Shown piece after piece: positions 24,707-33,754 of a stretch of DNA of 64,000 nucleotides. The notes beneath the pieces are model-generated. The model was not told where the DNA came from. It worked only from the letters and a program-made list of their open reading frames with translations, and ran no database searches. The translations under genes were made by a program, and so were the position numbers. The stretch is taken from assembly GCA_023436145.1 (NCBI GenBank), contig JAEZKP010000087.1, positions 1 to 64,000 on the forward strand, written 5' to 3'. This DNA is from Fibrobacterota bacterium (GTDB lineage Bacteria > Fibrobacterota > Chitinivibrionia > Chitinivibrionales > Chitinispirillaceae). Position 1 is the stretch's first letter. The number at the start of each line of letters is the position of its first letter.

Positions 24707-25933
24707 TTATCCGAATACTTTTATACTGCCAAAAACTCCGTCATAACCGGATTTTATCGTCACTTTTCCAGATCTGAGCCGCTCGATTCCATCAGCTACT
24801 TTTCTATCGGACTTGCGAAGATCGTCGATGGGAATCTCCAGAAGAATGTTGAATTCAGATCCGCATTTATGCAATAAATCTTCGTAAAACTGAGACACTT
24901 TCTTACTGTTGACTCCTACCTGAAGTATCTCCGACAGTATATTTTTCAGTGGTGTTACCGAATGCCAGATCTGCGTTTGAGATGATCTGTTTCCAGGAGA
25001 ATTTTCAGCCAATTCAGCGACACGGTTTAAAACCCCGACAGTGACTTTTTTTCCACACACTGGACAGATTTCCTTATGTTTTCTGGTTTGATGCGGTTCC
25101 CAGCACACTTCACATTTGCGATGGCCGTCCAGGTGATATTTTCCCTCTTCCGGAAAGTACTCCACAGTACCAATAAATCTCTTGTCTTTACTTTTCAATG
25201 CATCCATGATTGAAGAATAACTCAGCTCAGTATCAAAAAGGTTTGCTTCACGCCCCAGGTTTTCCGGTGAATGGGCATCGGAATTACTGACCAATGCATA
25301 CCTGTTAAGTATTTTACATTGCCGGTTCATTGCAGGATCTGAAGACAATCCAGTCTCCACAGCAAAGATATGTTCAGAAAGATCACCATAACACTGCTCT
25401 ATCGAATCGAACCCAGATTTGGAGCCCAGAACCGAAAACCATGGTGTCCAGATATGAGCCGGTATCAGTACAGCCTGAGGGTCTGCATTAAGAACAATCT
25501 CCAGAAGATCTCGTGAATCAAGACCTAAAATAGGTCTTCCATCCGAACCGATGTTACCGATACTACTTAATGTTTTTTGAATCTTTACCATTGCTGAAAA
25601 CGAAGGGGCATAGACAAGGTTATGCACTTTTCTGACCCGGTTATTTTTCTTGTAAATACAACTGATCTCAGAACAAAGCATGAAGTGAACCGGCTTGCCA
25701 AACTTTGCAGCCTCAGTATGCACCAGGTTTTTTTTCAGCCGGAAAAGGCCATTTTCGGCAGGTGTCAACTTTTCCTTCAGTTCATCAAGCCATACCGGAT
25801 GAACAGCGTCACCAGTTCCAATCACTGTCAGCCCTTTTTTTCTTCCCCATAAATCAAGCATCTCAGGTGTTAATTGAGAACTGGTAGCCAGTGAAAATCT
25901 GGAATGGATATGTAAATCAGCAATAAATTTCAT
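24707..25933 (-). CDS. EndoQ-like endonuclease / TIGR00375 PHP-domain protein
   Basis: A 408-residue PHP-family metalloenzyme. The first metal motif is DLHIHSRFS (His8, His10), and further metal residues appear in ALVSNSDAHSPENLGREA. A zinc-finger-like segment, CEVCWEP...CPVCGKKV, and the C-terminal helix-hairpin-like region (DGIERLRSGKVTIKSGYDGVFGSIKVF) match the EndoQ/TIGR00375 family. Archaeal EndoQ cleaves DNA 5' of deaminated bases such as hypoxanthine, uracil and xanthine. I use the ATG at 25933; the longer frame from 25987 would overlap the upstream gene. It is the last gene of a yajC-def-SpoIID-EndoQ series, four bases after the SpoIID gene. Confidence 0.8.
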   Translation of the reverse strand: MKFIADLHIHSRFSLATSSQLTPEMLDLWGRKKGLTVIGTGDAVHPVWLDELKEKLTPAENGLFRLKKNLVHTEAAKFGKPVHFMLCSEISCIYKKNNRVRKVHNLVYAPSFSAMVKIQKTLSSIGNIGSDGRPILGLDSRDLLEIVLNADPQAVLIPAHIWTPWFSVLGSKSGFDSIEQCYGDLSEHIFAVETGLSSDPAMNRQCKILNRYALVSNSDAHSPENLGREANLFDTELSYSSIMDALKSKDKRFIGTVEYFPEEGKYHLDGHRKCEVCWEPHQTRKHKEICPVCGKKVTVGVLNRVAELAENSPGNRSSQTQIWHSVTPLKNILSEILQVGVNSKKVSQFYEDLLHKCGSEFNILLEIPIDDLRKSDRKVADGIERLRSGKVTIKSGYDGVFGSIKVFG

Positions 25934-25937
25934 AAGT

Positions 25938-27395
25938 TCAATCCTGTTGTATTGCGGTACAGAGATTAACTCCGGAATAATAAGCATTCAGTATTTCTTC
26001 AAAGGACTGACCAGCCCCGGCTCTACCAAGAGCTCCCATCTGGCACATTCCAACCCCATGACCGTATCCGGTTCCACTTATCAGCACCTGATCTGGTCCA
26101 AGAGATAATATTTTAAAATTAGCGCTGCGTAAAATTGACTTCTCCGGAGTGTCACGTAATAAGATAAACCTTAACCGGTCTCCCCCAATATCCACACTCC
26201 AGTCATTTGCTGAAAAAGTACAGCTTTTAACCCTGCCGCAGGAGAAGAATCCTTTTATAGAAATATCTTTTAGGTCTCCCTGAAGTTTTCTTTCAGGATA
26301 GAGTTTTGTCAAGTTGATTTGTATCTGATCAAAAAAGAGGCGTTTTGTCCATTTTTCCTGCCAGGAAAACCGAGGGGAAATCCGGCAATAAGGTTGTCCG
26401 GAAGAGTCCAGGTCACTTATTGATCTTAAATAGCTGCAGTATGGCTTTTGCCAGACATCCTCAATATTTGCAGTCTTTCCACCGCAGGTGGAGTGGTAGT
26501 AGGCATTAACCAGACTGCCTGCACAAATCATAATCAGATTTTCGGTATCTTTGATAGCCAGATCCGATTCCCTGTATTCAGGATCTGCACCACCATAAAC
26601 CTGATCCTGGACTGTTGCAGTCATGTCAAAAGATGCGCTTCTACGCTCCATCATACGTTTATAGGTATAGGTTCTGGCTGCCACAGCCTGAGCCTTAAGG
26701 GCTTCAATAAGACTTTCAGAACGTTTTCCAATCTCCAGTGGAACAACTCCCCGAAGATATTGTTCGACATCGATATAATTGATAATTGAAAACGTCCCGT
26801 CTTTTTCATCCCAGAAAACGATGTCTCCTCTGTACCGGACTTGGTTGACCTTAACACACTCCTCCTGCCGGGTGGAAAAAAGTGTACAGGGAAGCGAGAC
26901 TTCTTTAAATTTTCGGGATCCGGAAAGTAAAACCATTCCTTTTCTTGAGCTTTTTACTGAGATGTTGTCGGCTCTAAACACAATAGAAACTGAGGAGGAT
27001 TTTAAACGGATATTTTCAGTAGCCAGAAACTGTGCAGTTTTAACATTTCTTTGCAGAGCAATCCGCACTTTTCGTCTATTTACTTTGAATTGCGGATAGT
27101 CCGGTGACAGGCAGGAAGAATCTATCATAACCGAAGAGCTGGTATCGGTTAATGAATCGAAGGCAGTACTGAAATCAACCTCAACAGCAGTACTGTCAGA
27201 AGTGGTGAGAGAACTGTCCATGACTTCTGTTTCTACCGGTTCAGGTTCAACGATTTCACTCTGAGGTTTAGTAACAGAAGCCGTGGAGGAGCCCGGTGGA
27301 TTGACTTTAATCAGCCGCAAATTAGGCGTACACCGGTAAAGAAAGCAGAAGAATACTGCCAAGGATACAAATTTATGCAGCTTCAGATTTGTCAC
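25938..27395 (-). CDS. SpoIID/LytB domain exported protein
   Basis: A 485-residue exported protein. SpoIID/LytB proteins cut or bind peptidoglycan glycan strands. The domain begins near residue 165 and shows YLRGVVPLEIGKRSESLIEALKAQAVAARTY, the hallmark of the family, then QVYGGADPE and AYYHSTCGGKTANIEDVW. The N-terminus, VSLAVFFCFLYRC, is a probable lipobox, and a low-complexity Ser/Thr/acidic linker (about 35-95) follows. The best start is a GTG at 27395, inside the end of def with a 23-base overlap. In diderm bacteria these proteins usually remodel septal or cell-wall glycan. Confidence 0.85.
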   Translation of the reverse strand: MTNLKLHKFVSLAVFFCFLYRCTPNLRLIKVNPPGSSTASVTKPQSEIVEPEPVETEVMDSSLTTSDSTAVEVDFSTAFDSLTDTSSSVMIDSSCLSPDYPQFKVNRRKVRIALQRNVKTAQFLATENIRLKSSSVSIVFRADNISVKSSRKGMVLLSGSRKFKEVSLPCTLFSTRQEECVKVNQVRYRGDIVFWDEKDGTFSIINYIDVEQYLRGVVPLEIGKRSESLIEALKAQAVAARTYTYKRMMERRSASFDMTATVQDQVYGGADPEYRESDLAIKDTENLIMICAGSLVNAYYHSTCGGKTANIEDVWQKPYCSYLRSISDLDSSGQPYCRISPRFSWQEKWTKRLFFDQIQINLTKLYPERKLQGDLKDISIKGFFSCGRVKSCTFSANDWSVDIGGDRLRFILLRDTPEKSILRSANFKILSLGPDQVLISGTGYGHGVGMCQMGALGRAGAGQSFEEILNAYYSGVNLCTAIQQD

Positions 27396-27894
27396 AAGAG
27401 GATTTTTTCAATTTTTTCAGTTTGTTGCCGATCATGGTTTTCTGTAAAGCAGAAACATGATCGATTATCATCAATCCATTCAGATGATCAATCTCGTGCT
27501 GAAGAGCTCTGGCCAGAAGTCCTTCTGCATTCTCTATGACAAATTCTTTACCTTCTGCATCCTGGGCTCTGACACTTACTCTCGCATGTCGACTTACAGA
27601 AAGAGTAATACCGGGAATACTGAGACAACCCTCGTCAGCAGTTTCTGTTTCTTCTGAGGCGTTGAATATGACAGGATTAATGAGCACAAGGGGATCTTTT
27701 TCCCCTCCGCTGACATCTATCACCACCAACTGAACAGATTCCCCCACCTGAGGAGCTGCAAGACCAGCTCCATCCTCAGCCCTCAAAGTTTCCACCATTT
27801 CGTCGATGAATTTTTGGAGACTGGAGTCAAATTTTTCTACCGGTTTTGCTATTTTACGTAAAACCGGATCACCATATAAACGAACTTTAAGCAC
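27373..27894 (-). CDS. def: Peptide deformylase
   Basis: Removes the N-formyl group from nascent proteins. The 173 residues contain all three family motifs: GAGLAAPQVG (42-51), EGCLSIPG (88-95, metal ligand Cys90) and LQHEIDHLNG (131-140, ligands His133 and His137 with catalytic Glu134). The start is GTG at 27894, two bases after the yajC stop region, with AAGGAG inside the end of yajC, so translational coupling is likely. Its 3' end overlaps the SpoIID gene by 23 bases. The basic tail KKLKKSSCDKSEAA is slightly longer than usual. Confidence 0.95.
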   Translation of the reverse strand: MLKVRLYGDPVLRKIAKPVEKFDSSLQKFIDEMVETLRAEDGAGLAAPQVGESVQLVVIDVSGGEKDPLVLINPVIFNASEETETADEGCLSIPGITLSVSRHARVSVRAQDAEGKEFVIENAEGLLARALQHEIDHLNGLMIIDHVSALQKTMIGNKLKKLKKSSCDKSEAA

Positions 27895-27896
27895 TA

Positions 27897-28289
27897 CTAC
27901 TTTTTCTCCTTTTCACTCTTTTCGCCAGACTTCTCATTCTCATTTATTACGGCTGAAATGGCAGATTTGGTAAATTCTACTACCGAATTTTCACCTATTT
28001 TTACCATAACTGTATTTTCTTTTATATTTCCTACAACACCCAAAATGCCTGCACTGGTTAATACTTTATCCCCTTTTTTTATGTTTTTCAACATTTCAAG
28101 GCGTTCTTTCTGTTTTTTCTGTTCAGGACGAATCATAAAGAAATAGATGATCGCAAACATGACCGCGATCATGGGAAGAAGGCTTCCAAAACCACCCGTA
28201 GGAGCAGTCTGCTGGCTTTCCTGACTGAAAACGGAGATCGCATTCACCAGGTGCAGGGCGATAACAGTAATTAAAAGCTGGAATTTCAT
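27897..28289 (-). CDS. yajC: YajC, Sec translocase accessory subunit
   Basis: Single-pass inner-membrane protein that associates with SecDF. The 130 residues have the family core LPMIAVMFAIIYFFMIRPEQKKQKERLEMLKNIKKGDKVLTSAGILGVV. Unlike short YajC forms it carries an extra N-terminal hydrophobic segment, LLITVIALHLVNAISVFSQ, which looks like a cleavable signal, as seen in some Bacteroidetes-like YajC proteins. A good AAAGGA precedes the ATG. It is the first gene of the minus-strand series with def, the SpoIID gene and EndoQ. secD and secF are not adjacent. Confidence 0.92.
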   Translation of the reverse strand: MKFQLLITVIALHLVNAISVFSQESQQTAPTGGFGSLLPMIAVMFAIIYFFMIRPEQKKQKERLEMLKNIKKGDKVLTSAGILGVVGNIKENTVMVKIGENSVVEFTKSAISAVINENEKSGEKSEKEKK

Positions 28290-28475
28290 AAGGATCCTTT
28301 CCGGATAAATTTTAAGTTAAACCAACCGCTAAAAATAAGTGCAGTATATAGTGAAGTCAACCGGAGTGCGAATTTTGTTTTAAGCTTAACAATAAAGGTA
28401 TTGGGACACCGGCCAAAATTCGACATTAAGGCACTATAGTTCAAGACAGGATTCCTGAATGTATTTTACTTCTTT

Positions 28476-29702
28476 ATGGAAACCATATATTTCGCAAAAT
28501 GGATACTACTGGACTCCGGTGAGCTGCTGGTAAATGGTGCTATATCCATCTCAGAGAACAAGATCTGTTCTGTAGGGCCTAGAAGCAAGGTCCGAAGAGG
28601 GCAAACTGAGCGAATAGTGAACCTTGGGGACTCGCTAATTCTTCCTGGTTTTATAAACATGCACACTCACCTGGAACACAGTGTTTTAAGAGGTATCCAG
28701 AAAAATCCTGATGAGACCTTTCCTACCTGGAGTATAAAAAATCATGCCAGAGTACGTCAGGCATCACCAGATGCAGTAAAAACTGCAATCAGATTAAAAA
28801 TAAGAGAACTTTTGGCCCAAGGAATAACTACGGTGGTTGACAGTTCCCGCCTGGGTTATTCATATGAGATTTTGAAGAACGAAGTAATACGTTCCTTTGT
28901 AGTTAACGAAATTAATGTAGATGATCCAGTGCAGGAACCGGCTATTCTTGACAAGTTCACCAACTCTCTTCCGCCATCCACATCAAAAATCAAAACAGGA
29001 ATAGGTCCGCACGGAATTTATTCTTTATCCAAAAGTGCACATCAGAAGCTTCTGTCATTTATTAAAAATAATAACCTTCTCTGGGTATCTCACATTGCCG
29101 AGAGTGCAGAAGAGCTGCAAGCATTCTCTGAGAAAAGAGGGGATCTTTACTTTCAGTTCACCCGTAAACGTCCCTGGCCATTCAGTGATGCTACTATGGG
29201 CTCCATGAATTATGCCCTGCAAAATGAGCTGATTCCAGACCGCGGCATCTGCATTCACTGCAATTATGTAAATGGAAGCGAACTGGAAAGTCTGGCCAGA
29301 AAAAATGTGGCGGTGGTGATCTGCCACAGCTACACACAGGAGTTGGGCCACAAGAGCTTTCCTTTGGATGTCGCCAGAAATCGAAATGTTCTTATCTGTC
29401 TGGGAACAGAAGGTATTGCTGCTCCCGGATTTCTTAGTCTTTTTGATGAGTTGTTCTGGCTTAAAAAAGCTTACCCCCATATAAGCGCTTCAGAAATGCT
29501 GAAGTGGGTAACGATAAATCCCGCAAAAGCCTTACAGATGGAAGAACAGATCGGGTCTTTACAGCAGGGGAAACTGGCAGATATCATAGCGGTAAGATTC
29601 GCATACGATCCATCAAATGATCCTCTGGAAGAGCTTCTTATGGCAGATCCTGAAATTATAGCAGTCATTATCAATGGTGAAGAGATTGTAACCAATTATT
29701 AA
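28476..29702 (+). CDS. Amidohydrolase family protein, SsnA/MtaD-like
   Basis: A 408-residue member of the metal-dependent ATZ/TRZ branch of amidohydrolases, which deaminates or dechlorinates ring compounds such as S-adenosylhomocysteine, methylthioadenosine or guanine-like bases. Metal motif GFINMHTHLEHS gives His63 and His65; HIAES (His206, Glu209) and HCNYV (His261) are in place. The strand-8 aspartate, normally in a GTD motif, is replaced by Glu312 in LGTEG. That change may alter metal binding or activity. The end, GSLQQGKLADIIAV, is typical. The substrate is unknown. It stands alone, divergent from yajC. Confidence 0.85.
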   Translation: METIYFAKWILLDSGELLVNGAISISENKICSVGPRSKVRRGQTERIVNLGDSLILPGFINMHTHLEHSVLRGIQKNPDETFPTWSIKNHARVRQASPDAVKTAIRLKIRELLAQGITTVVDSSRLGYSYEILKNEVIRSFVVNEINVDDPVQEPAILDKFTNSLPPSTSKIKTGIGPHGIYSLSKSAHQKLLSFIKNNNLLWVSHIAESAEELQAFSEKRGDLYFQFTRKRPWPFSDATMGSMNYALQNELIPDRGICIHCNYVNGSELESLARKNVAVVICHSYTQELGHKSFPLDVARNRNVLICLGTEGIAAPGFLSLFDELFWLKKAYPHISASEMLKWVTINPAKALQMEEQIGSLQQGKLADIIAVRFAYDPSNDPLEELLMADPEIIAVIINGEEIVTNY

Positions 29703-29768
29703 ACCTCATTTCCACTTCTTCCGGAATTTGACTTTGCCCAGCTTGCATTAAATTGTTATCTTTCATAT

Positions 29769-32039
29769 ATGAAACCATTAATAGAAAACATGACTTTTTC
29801 AGCAAAAACAGGAATAAAAAACGAGAAGAAAGAAACAAATCCTCTGAAATTCTCAACGTTTGCCGGTGTGTTCACTCCTTCTATTCTTAGTATCCTTGGA
29901 GTGATACTGTTTATGAGAGCTAATTTTGTGCTTGGCTACTCAGGATTATGGGGTGCACTGATAATTTTAGGTCTGGCAAAGACCATAACTACCATAACCG
30001 GCTTATCAATTTCTGCCATCGCTACCAATGTTGATGTAAAAGGAGGTGGAGCCTACTATCTGATCTCCCGAACACTGGGGCCAGAATTCGGGGCTACAAT
30101 CGGATTGACTCTGTTTTTTGCTCAAACATTAGCCATTCCTTTTTACGTTATAGGTTTTTCTGAGTCAATTGTAAGGACATTTCCGGTGATGCAACCTTAT
30201 TTCCTGCATGTCTCAGTCATTTCTCTAACGGCTATTTTTATTATCACATTCAAGGGTGCAGACTGGGCTATTAAAACTCAATACGTCATCATGACTATAC
30301 TGGGCTTGTCCATATTGGCATTCCTCTCAGGTGCACTGCTTAAATTCGATTCTTCAATTTTGCAAAGTAATAAAATGCCCCAATATGACAACATTTATTC
30401 TTTCTGGACCCTTTTCGCAATTTACTTTCCTGCTGCAACCGGACTTCTGGCAGGGGTAAACATGTCAGGTGACCTGAAAAACCCCAGTCGATCAATTCCA
30501 ATTGGAACTATGAGTGCTATCGGAGTAGCAGGTATTATTTATATGGCGCAGTTAATACTTTGTGCAGGGGCAATACCACGAGACCAGCTAATAAACACCC
30601 CATACCATAGCCTGATAGCTGTCTCACCTTTTAAAAGTGGATTTTTGGTAGTGATTGGTGTGTTCTGCGCAACTATCTCCAGTGCAATCGGGTCGCTTAT
30701 GGGTGCACCACGGGTGCTGCAGTCTCTGGGGAAAGACCAGTTGCTTAAGCCTGTCAATTTCTTTTCTAAGCTGTCAATAAGCGGTGAACCCAGACGGGCA
30801 ATGGTTCTGAGCTTTCTTATCAGTCTTATAGTAATAATTCTCGCAGGAAATAATAGTTCCGGCCCTGCACTCAATACCGTTGCACCAATGGTGACCATGC
30901 TATTTTTATGGACCTACGGAATAATAAACCTGGCTGCATTTGTAGAGACATTCAGCCGCAATCCTTCTTTCAGACCACGCTTCAAATTCTTTCACTGGTT
31001 GCCTGCACTCATAGGAGCAACCGCTTCACTGGCGGTCTCGTTTCTGATTGATGCTTTTGCTGCCTGTACTGCAATAATATTTATAAGCCTATTGTTTATC
31101 TATGTCAGAAAAAACATCATGGCGGCATCGTTTGGTGATGCTCGCCGGGGTTTCTATTATGCCCGGGTACGCAACAACCTTCTAACTTTATCTAATCTGC
31201 CACTTCACCCTAAAAACTGGCGTCCCACCATAGTTGTACTATCCGGAAACCCTGCCCGCCGTCTTACTCTGGTGAAGTGTGCAGACTGGCTTGGAAGTGG
31301 AAGAGGAATTGTAATATTAGTAAATCTTATTCTGGGAGATATTAAAAAAATCGCATTTGCCAGAAAAGATCATCTGGATACTCTCAACCAGTTTATTCAG
31401 CTGCACCGTCTTAAAGCATTTGCAGAAGTGCTGGTGACAGATGATTTTGACAACGGCCTTACTCATTTTCTTCAATCAATTTCCATAGGACCTATAAAGC
31501 CCAATCTGGCTATTCTGGGATGGTCCTCAGACCCACAGCGGGCAAAACCTTTTTTTGATTCCATAAGGATAGCCAGACAACTTCACATGAGCACTGTACT
31601 GATCTGGGATGGTGGTTTGCCAGAAAAAAGCGAGCGCAAGCGATTTAGAATCGACATATGGTGGCGAGGTAAACGAAATGGCTCGCTGATGGTAATTCTT
31701 GCATATCTTCTATCGATTAATCCCGACTGGTCTGGTTCACAAATCAGAATATTACGGGTTATACAGAACAAAGATACTGCAGAAGAATCCCAGTTCGAAC
31801 TTGAATCTCTGATTGAGAATGCACGAATTAAAGCCATCGTAAAAGTCATTGAATCTCAACAGGATTTTCCTTCCATCCTCAAAGAAAACTCATCCGATGC
31901 CAGTATCATTTTCCTGGGTTTTGATATCCCGGAGACCCCAAACATCCTTGCCTTTCAAAACAATTTCAATGAAATGCTCAAAAATCTGCCTACAACGCTG
32001 CTGGTGTCCTCGACCGGTGATGCAGACTTGTTATCCTGA
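29769..32039 (+). CDS. APC-superfamily transporter, cation-chloride cotransporter (SLC12)-like
   Basis: A 756-residue membrane protein. The start of the membrane part, FAGVFTPSILSILGVILFMRANFVLGYSGLWGAL, is the signature region of SLC12-type carriers, followed by GLSISAIATNVDVKGGGAYYLISRTLGPEFG. About 12 helices run to residue ~450. The last ~300 residues form a soluble cytosolic domain (PTIVVLSGNPARRLTLVKCADWL onwards), which matches the layout of bacterial SLC12-like proteins. Ion or amino acid substrate is not known. An alternative start is the ATG at 29793; both have weak ribosome sites. It is likely a single gene, followed 48 bases later by a secreted protease gene. Confidence 0.85.
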   Translation: MKPLIENMTFSAKTGIKNEKKETNPLKFSTFAGVFTPSILSILGVILFMRANFVLGYSGLWGALIILGLAKTITTITGLSISAIATNVDVKGGGAYYLISRTLGPEFGATIGLTLFFAQTLAIPFYVIGFSESIVRTFPVMQPYFLHVSVISLTAIFIITFKGADWAIKTQYVIMTILGLSILAFLSGALLKFDSSILQSNKMPQYDNIYSFWTLFAIYFPAATGLLAGVNMSGDLKNPSRSIPIGTMSAIGVAGIIYMAQLILCAGAIPRDQLINTPYHSLIAVSPFKSGFLVVIGVFCATISSAIGSLMGAPRVLQSLGKDQLLKPVNFFSKLSISGEPRRAMVLSFLISLIVIILAGNNSSGPALNTVAPMVTMLFLWTYGIINLAAFVETFSRNPSFRPRFKFFHWLPALIGATASLAVSFLIDAFAACTAIIFISLLFIYVRKNIMAASFGDARRGFYYARVRNNLLTLSNLPLHPKNWRPTIVVLSGNPARRLTLVKCADWLGSGRGIVILVNLILGDIKKIAFARKDHLDTLNQFIQLHRLKAFAEVLVTDDFDNGLTHFLQSISIGPIKPNLAILGWSSDPQRAKPFFDSIRIARQLHMSTVLIWDGGLPEKSERKRFRIDIWWRGKRNGSLMVILAYLLSINPDWSGSQIRILRVIQNKDTAEESQFELESLIENARIKAIVKVIESQQDFPSILKENSSDASIIFLGFDIPETPNILAFQNNFNEMLKNLPTTLLVSSTGDADLLS

Positions 32040-32087
32040 AAAAAAACACCTAATTTATATATATTATTAATGAGTGGAGGAGACAAA

Positions 32088-33317
32088 ATGAAATTTTCGC
32101 CCTCTGTAGTATTGACTTTTATTTGCGTTATCTCTTTTAATTCGCTTATTTTTAGCCAACTTAGTGGTAATATCTCCTATACTCTTCATCGTGAATCCAA
32201 TCCAACTCAGGATCAACTCGATGCTTATGCAAAAATCAAAGCTGCGATGGATTCTGCGACTGGTTACTACAACCAGTATACTACATTAACTAAAAATCTG
32301 AATATTTATTATAATACAACTGTTCAGACTGCAGATGCCAGTTTCAATGGTACAATCAGATTCGGTTCAAGCAGATCTTATATGGTCGTACATACAGCAA
32401 TGCACGAGATTGCGCATACCCTGGGTATCGGAACAACTGCTGAGTATAGAAATCTCATTAAGAATAATGTGTTTACCGGCTCTAATGCGACAGCGAAATT
32501 AAGAGAAATAATCAACGATTCCGACACGCTCGTCCATGGTGATCAACAGCACTTCTGGCCGTATGGACTAAACTACGCAAGTGAAGTCAAATCAAAACAA
32601 GACCTTATAAATCATTGCATAATTGTTAATGAGATGTGCAAAGACATGTTCAGAGAGGAGCTATACAAAGTTTGTCATCTGCGGTCAAAAGTCGACGGAA
32701 GATACATAGTATCAGACGGAAATAAGCTTTCACTGAGCAGTAACAAAGATTCCACCTCATTAGTCAGAATGATTGCTTTAAATGGTGAAAATGTATTCAG
32801 ACTTGAATTTGGAAACAGCGTATTAGATATACCTAATGAATCAAAAAGTGCAGGGATTGCAGCCGGTTTATATAGTTGGAACGGAGGAGCACATCAGCGG
32901 GTTGTATTTGAATTTGAAGCGAAGGACAGTAATGTGGCCCGGCTAAAAATGTCCCATAGTGGGCTTTACCTGCGTGCAGATGGAAACCGGATTATTCAGG
33001 ATCAGGCAACTGTTTCAAAAGAGAGCCAATTCTGGGAGATAACTGCTGATCAGGACATTACGTTAACCAGATGTTCCGGTAATAAAATGTTTAAATCTGG
33101 AATGGAATTTAGTAAAAACCGGGTGATCTTTATCACATCCATACCAGAAATGTCAGTTATCCGGATAACCGACCTGCATGGTAGATCTGTCAGAAGTAAT
33201 ATCATGCGCACAGAAAAAGGTTACACGCTATCCACTGACAACATGGCCAGAGGTCTGTATGTGGCAACGATTCAATTACCAGGACAGAATATAAGAAGTA
33301 GATTTGTTGTAAAGTAG
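32088..33317 (+). CDS. Secreted zinc metallopeptidase-like protein with ricin-like domain and C-terminal sorting tail
   Basis: A 409-residue exported protein with signal MKFSPSVVLTFICVISFNSLIFS. Residues 106-110 (HEIAH, then TLG) form a zincin HExxHxxG motif; the usual third ligand spaced as in metzincins is absent, so it would have to come from elsewhere. Residues about 200-325 resemble a ricin-type beta-trefoil (GLYLRADGNRIIQDQ, ESQFWEI), a common carbohydrate-binding unit. The last ~75 residues (SVIRITDLHGRSVRSN to SRFVVK) look like the T9SS-type sorting domain common in Fibrobacter and Bacteroidetes. GGAGGAG directly precedes the ATG at 32088. An activity against glycan-bound protein is only a guess. 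Confidence 0.7.
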   Translation: MKFSPSVVLTFICVISFNSLIFSQLSGNISYTLHRESNPTQDQLDAYAKIKAAMDSATGYYNQYTTLTKNLNIYYNTTVQTADASFNGTIRFGSSRSYMVVHTAMHEIAHTLGIGTTAEYRNLIKNNVFTGSNATAKLREIINDSDTLVHGDQQHFWPYGLNYASEVKSKQDLINHCIIVNEMCKDMFREELYKVCHLRSKVDGRYIVSDGNKLSLSSNKDSTSLVRMIALNGENVFRLEFGNSVLDIPNESKSAGIAAGLYSWNGGAHQRVVFEFEAKDSNVARLKMSHSGLYLRADGNRIIQDQATVSKESQFWEITADQDITLTRCSGNKMFKSGMEFSKNRVIFITSIPEMSVIRITDLHGRSVRSNIMRTEKGYTLSTDNMARGLYVATIQLPGQNIRSRFVVK

Positions 33318-33754
33318 TTTCACTCTGTTTTTCTAAAAAAAACAATCTCACCTTGTGGTCTGTCTGCTTTAGCTAAAGCAGACCAATTTCCCTACATTCA
33401 GTTTGCTGCTAATGCAATAGAATCAAAAATCAGAATTCCTAAAAAGATGATAAAGTCGTGCAATTCTTTATTGCATAATCAATTAGGCAAACTGATTTCG
33501 AACCTCTATTGTTCAAAACCAGTTTTACAATTCTCCATTTTTCATCCCGAGGATACAATCAAGAGATTTCTATACGTTTTATTTCAACAAGGTAAATTTA
33601 TTCCGGGAAAGAACTCCCTGGAGATAAGTTTTTATCCCATACTATGGACCTGATAAGTAAAGAGGACGAGACAAGTCGCTCTATAAGTATCGCTGCTTTC
33701 ATGAAAAACAGAGGTAGTCATATTCTGTGAAAAACGACTTCAGCAGAATCTGAT
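33318..33754. other. Intergenic region with a perfect 22-base palindrome and an imperfect inverted repeat
   Basis: No convincing gene; a 68-codon frame at 33447-33653 has no family resemblance. GTCTGCTTTAG (33362-33372) and CTAAAGCAGAC (33373-33383) form a perfect palindrome, a possible terminator for the secreted protease. Further on, CAGTTTGC (33399) with GCAAACTG (33487-33494) and TGCAATA (33413) with TATTGCA (33469-33475) make a 96-base imperfect hairpin. It may be a small mobile-element relic or a structured transcript end. Confidence 0.55.

Noticed and set aside
33447..33653. 68-codon ORF in the palindrome region
   Set aside because: Overlaps the inverted repeat, has no ribosome site and no recognisable features.
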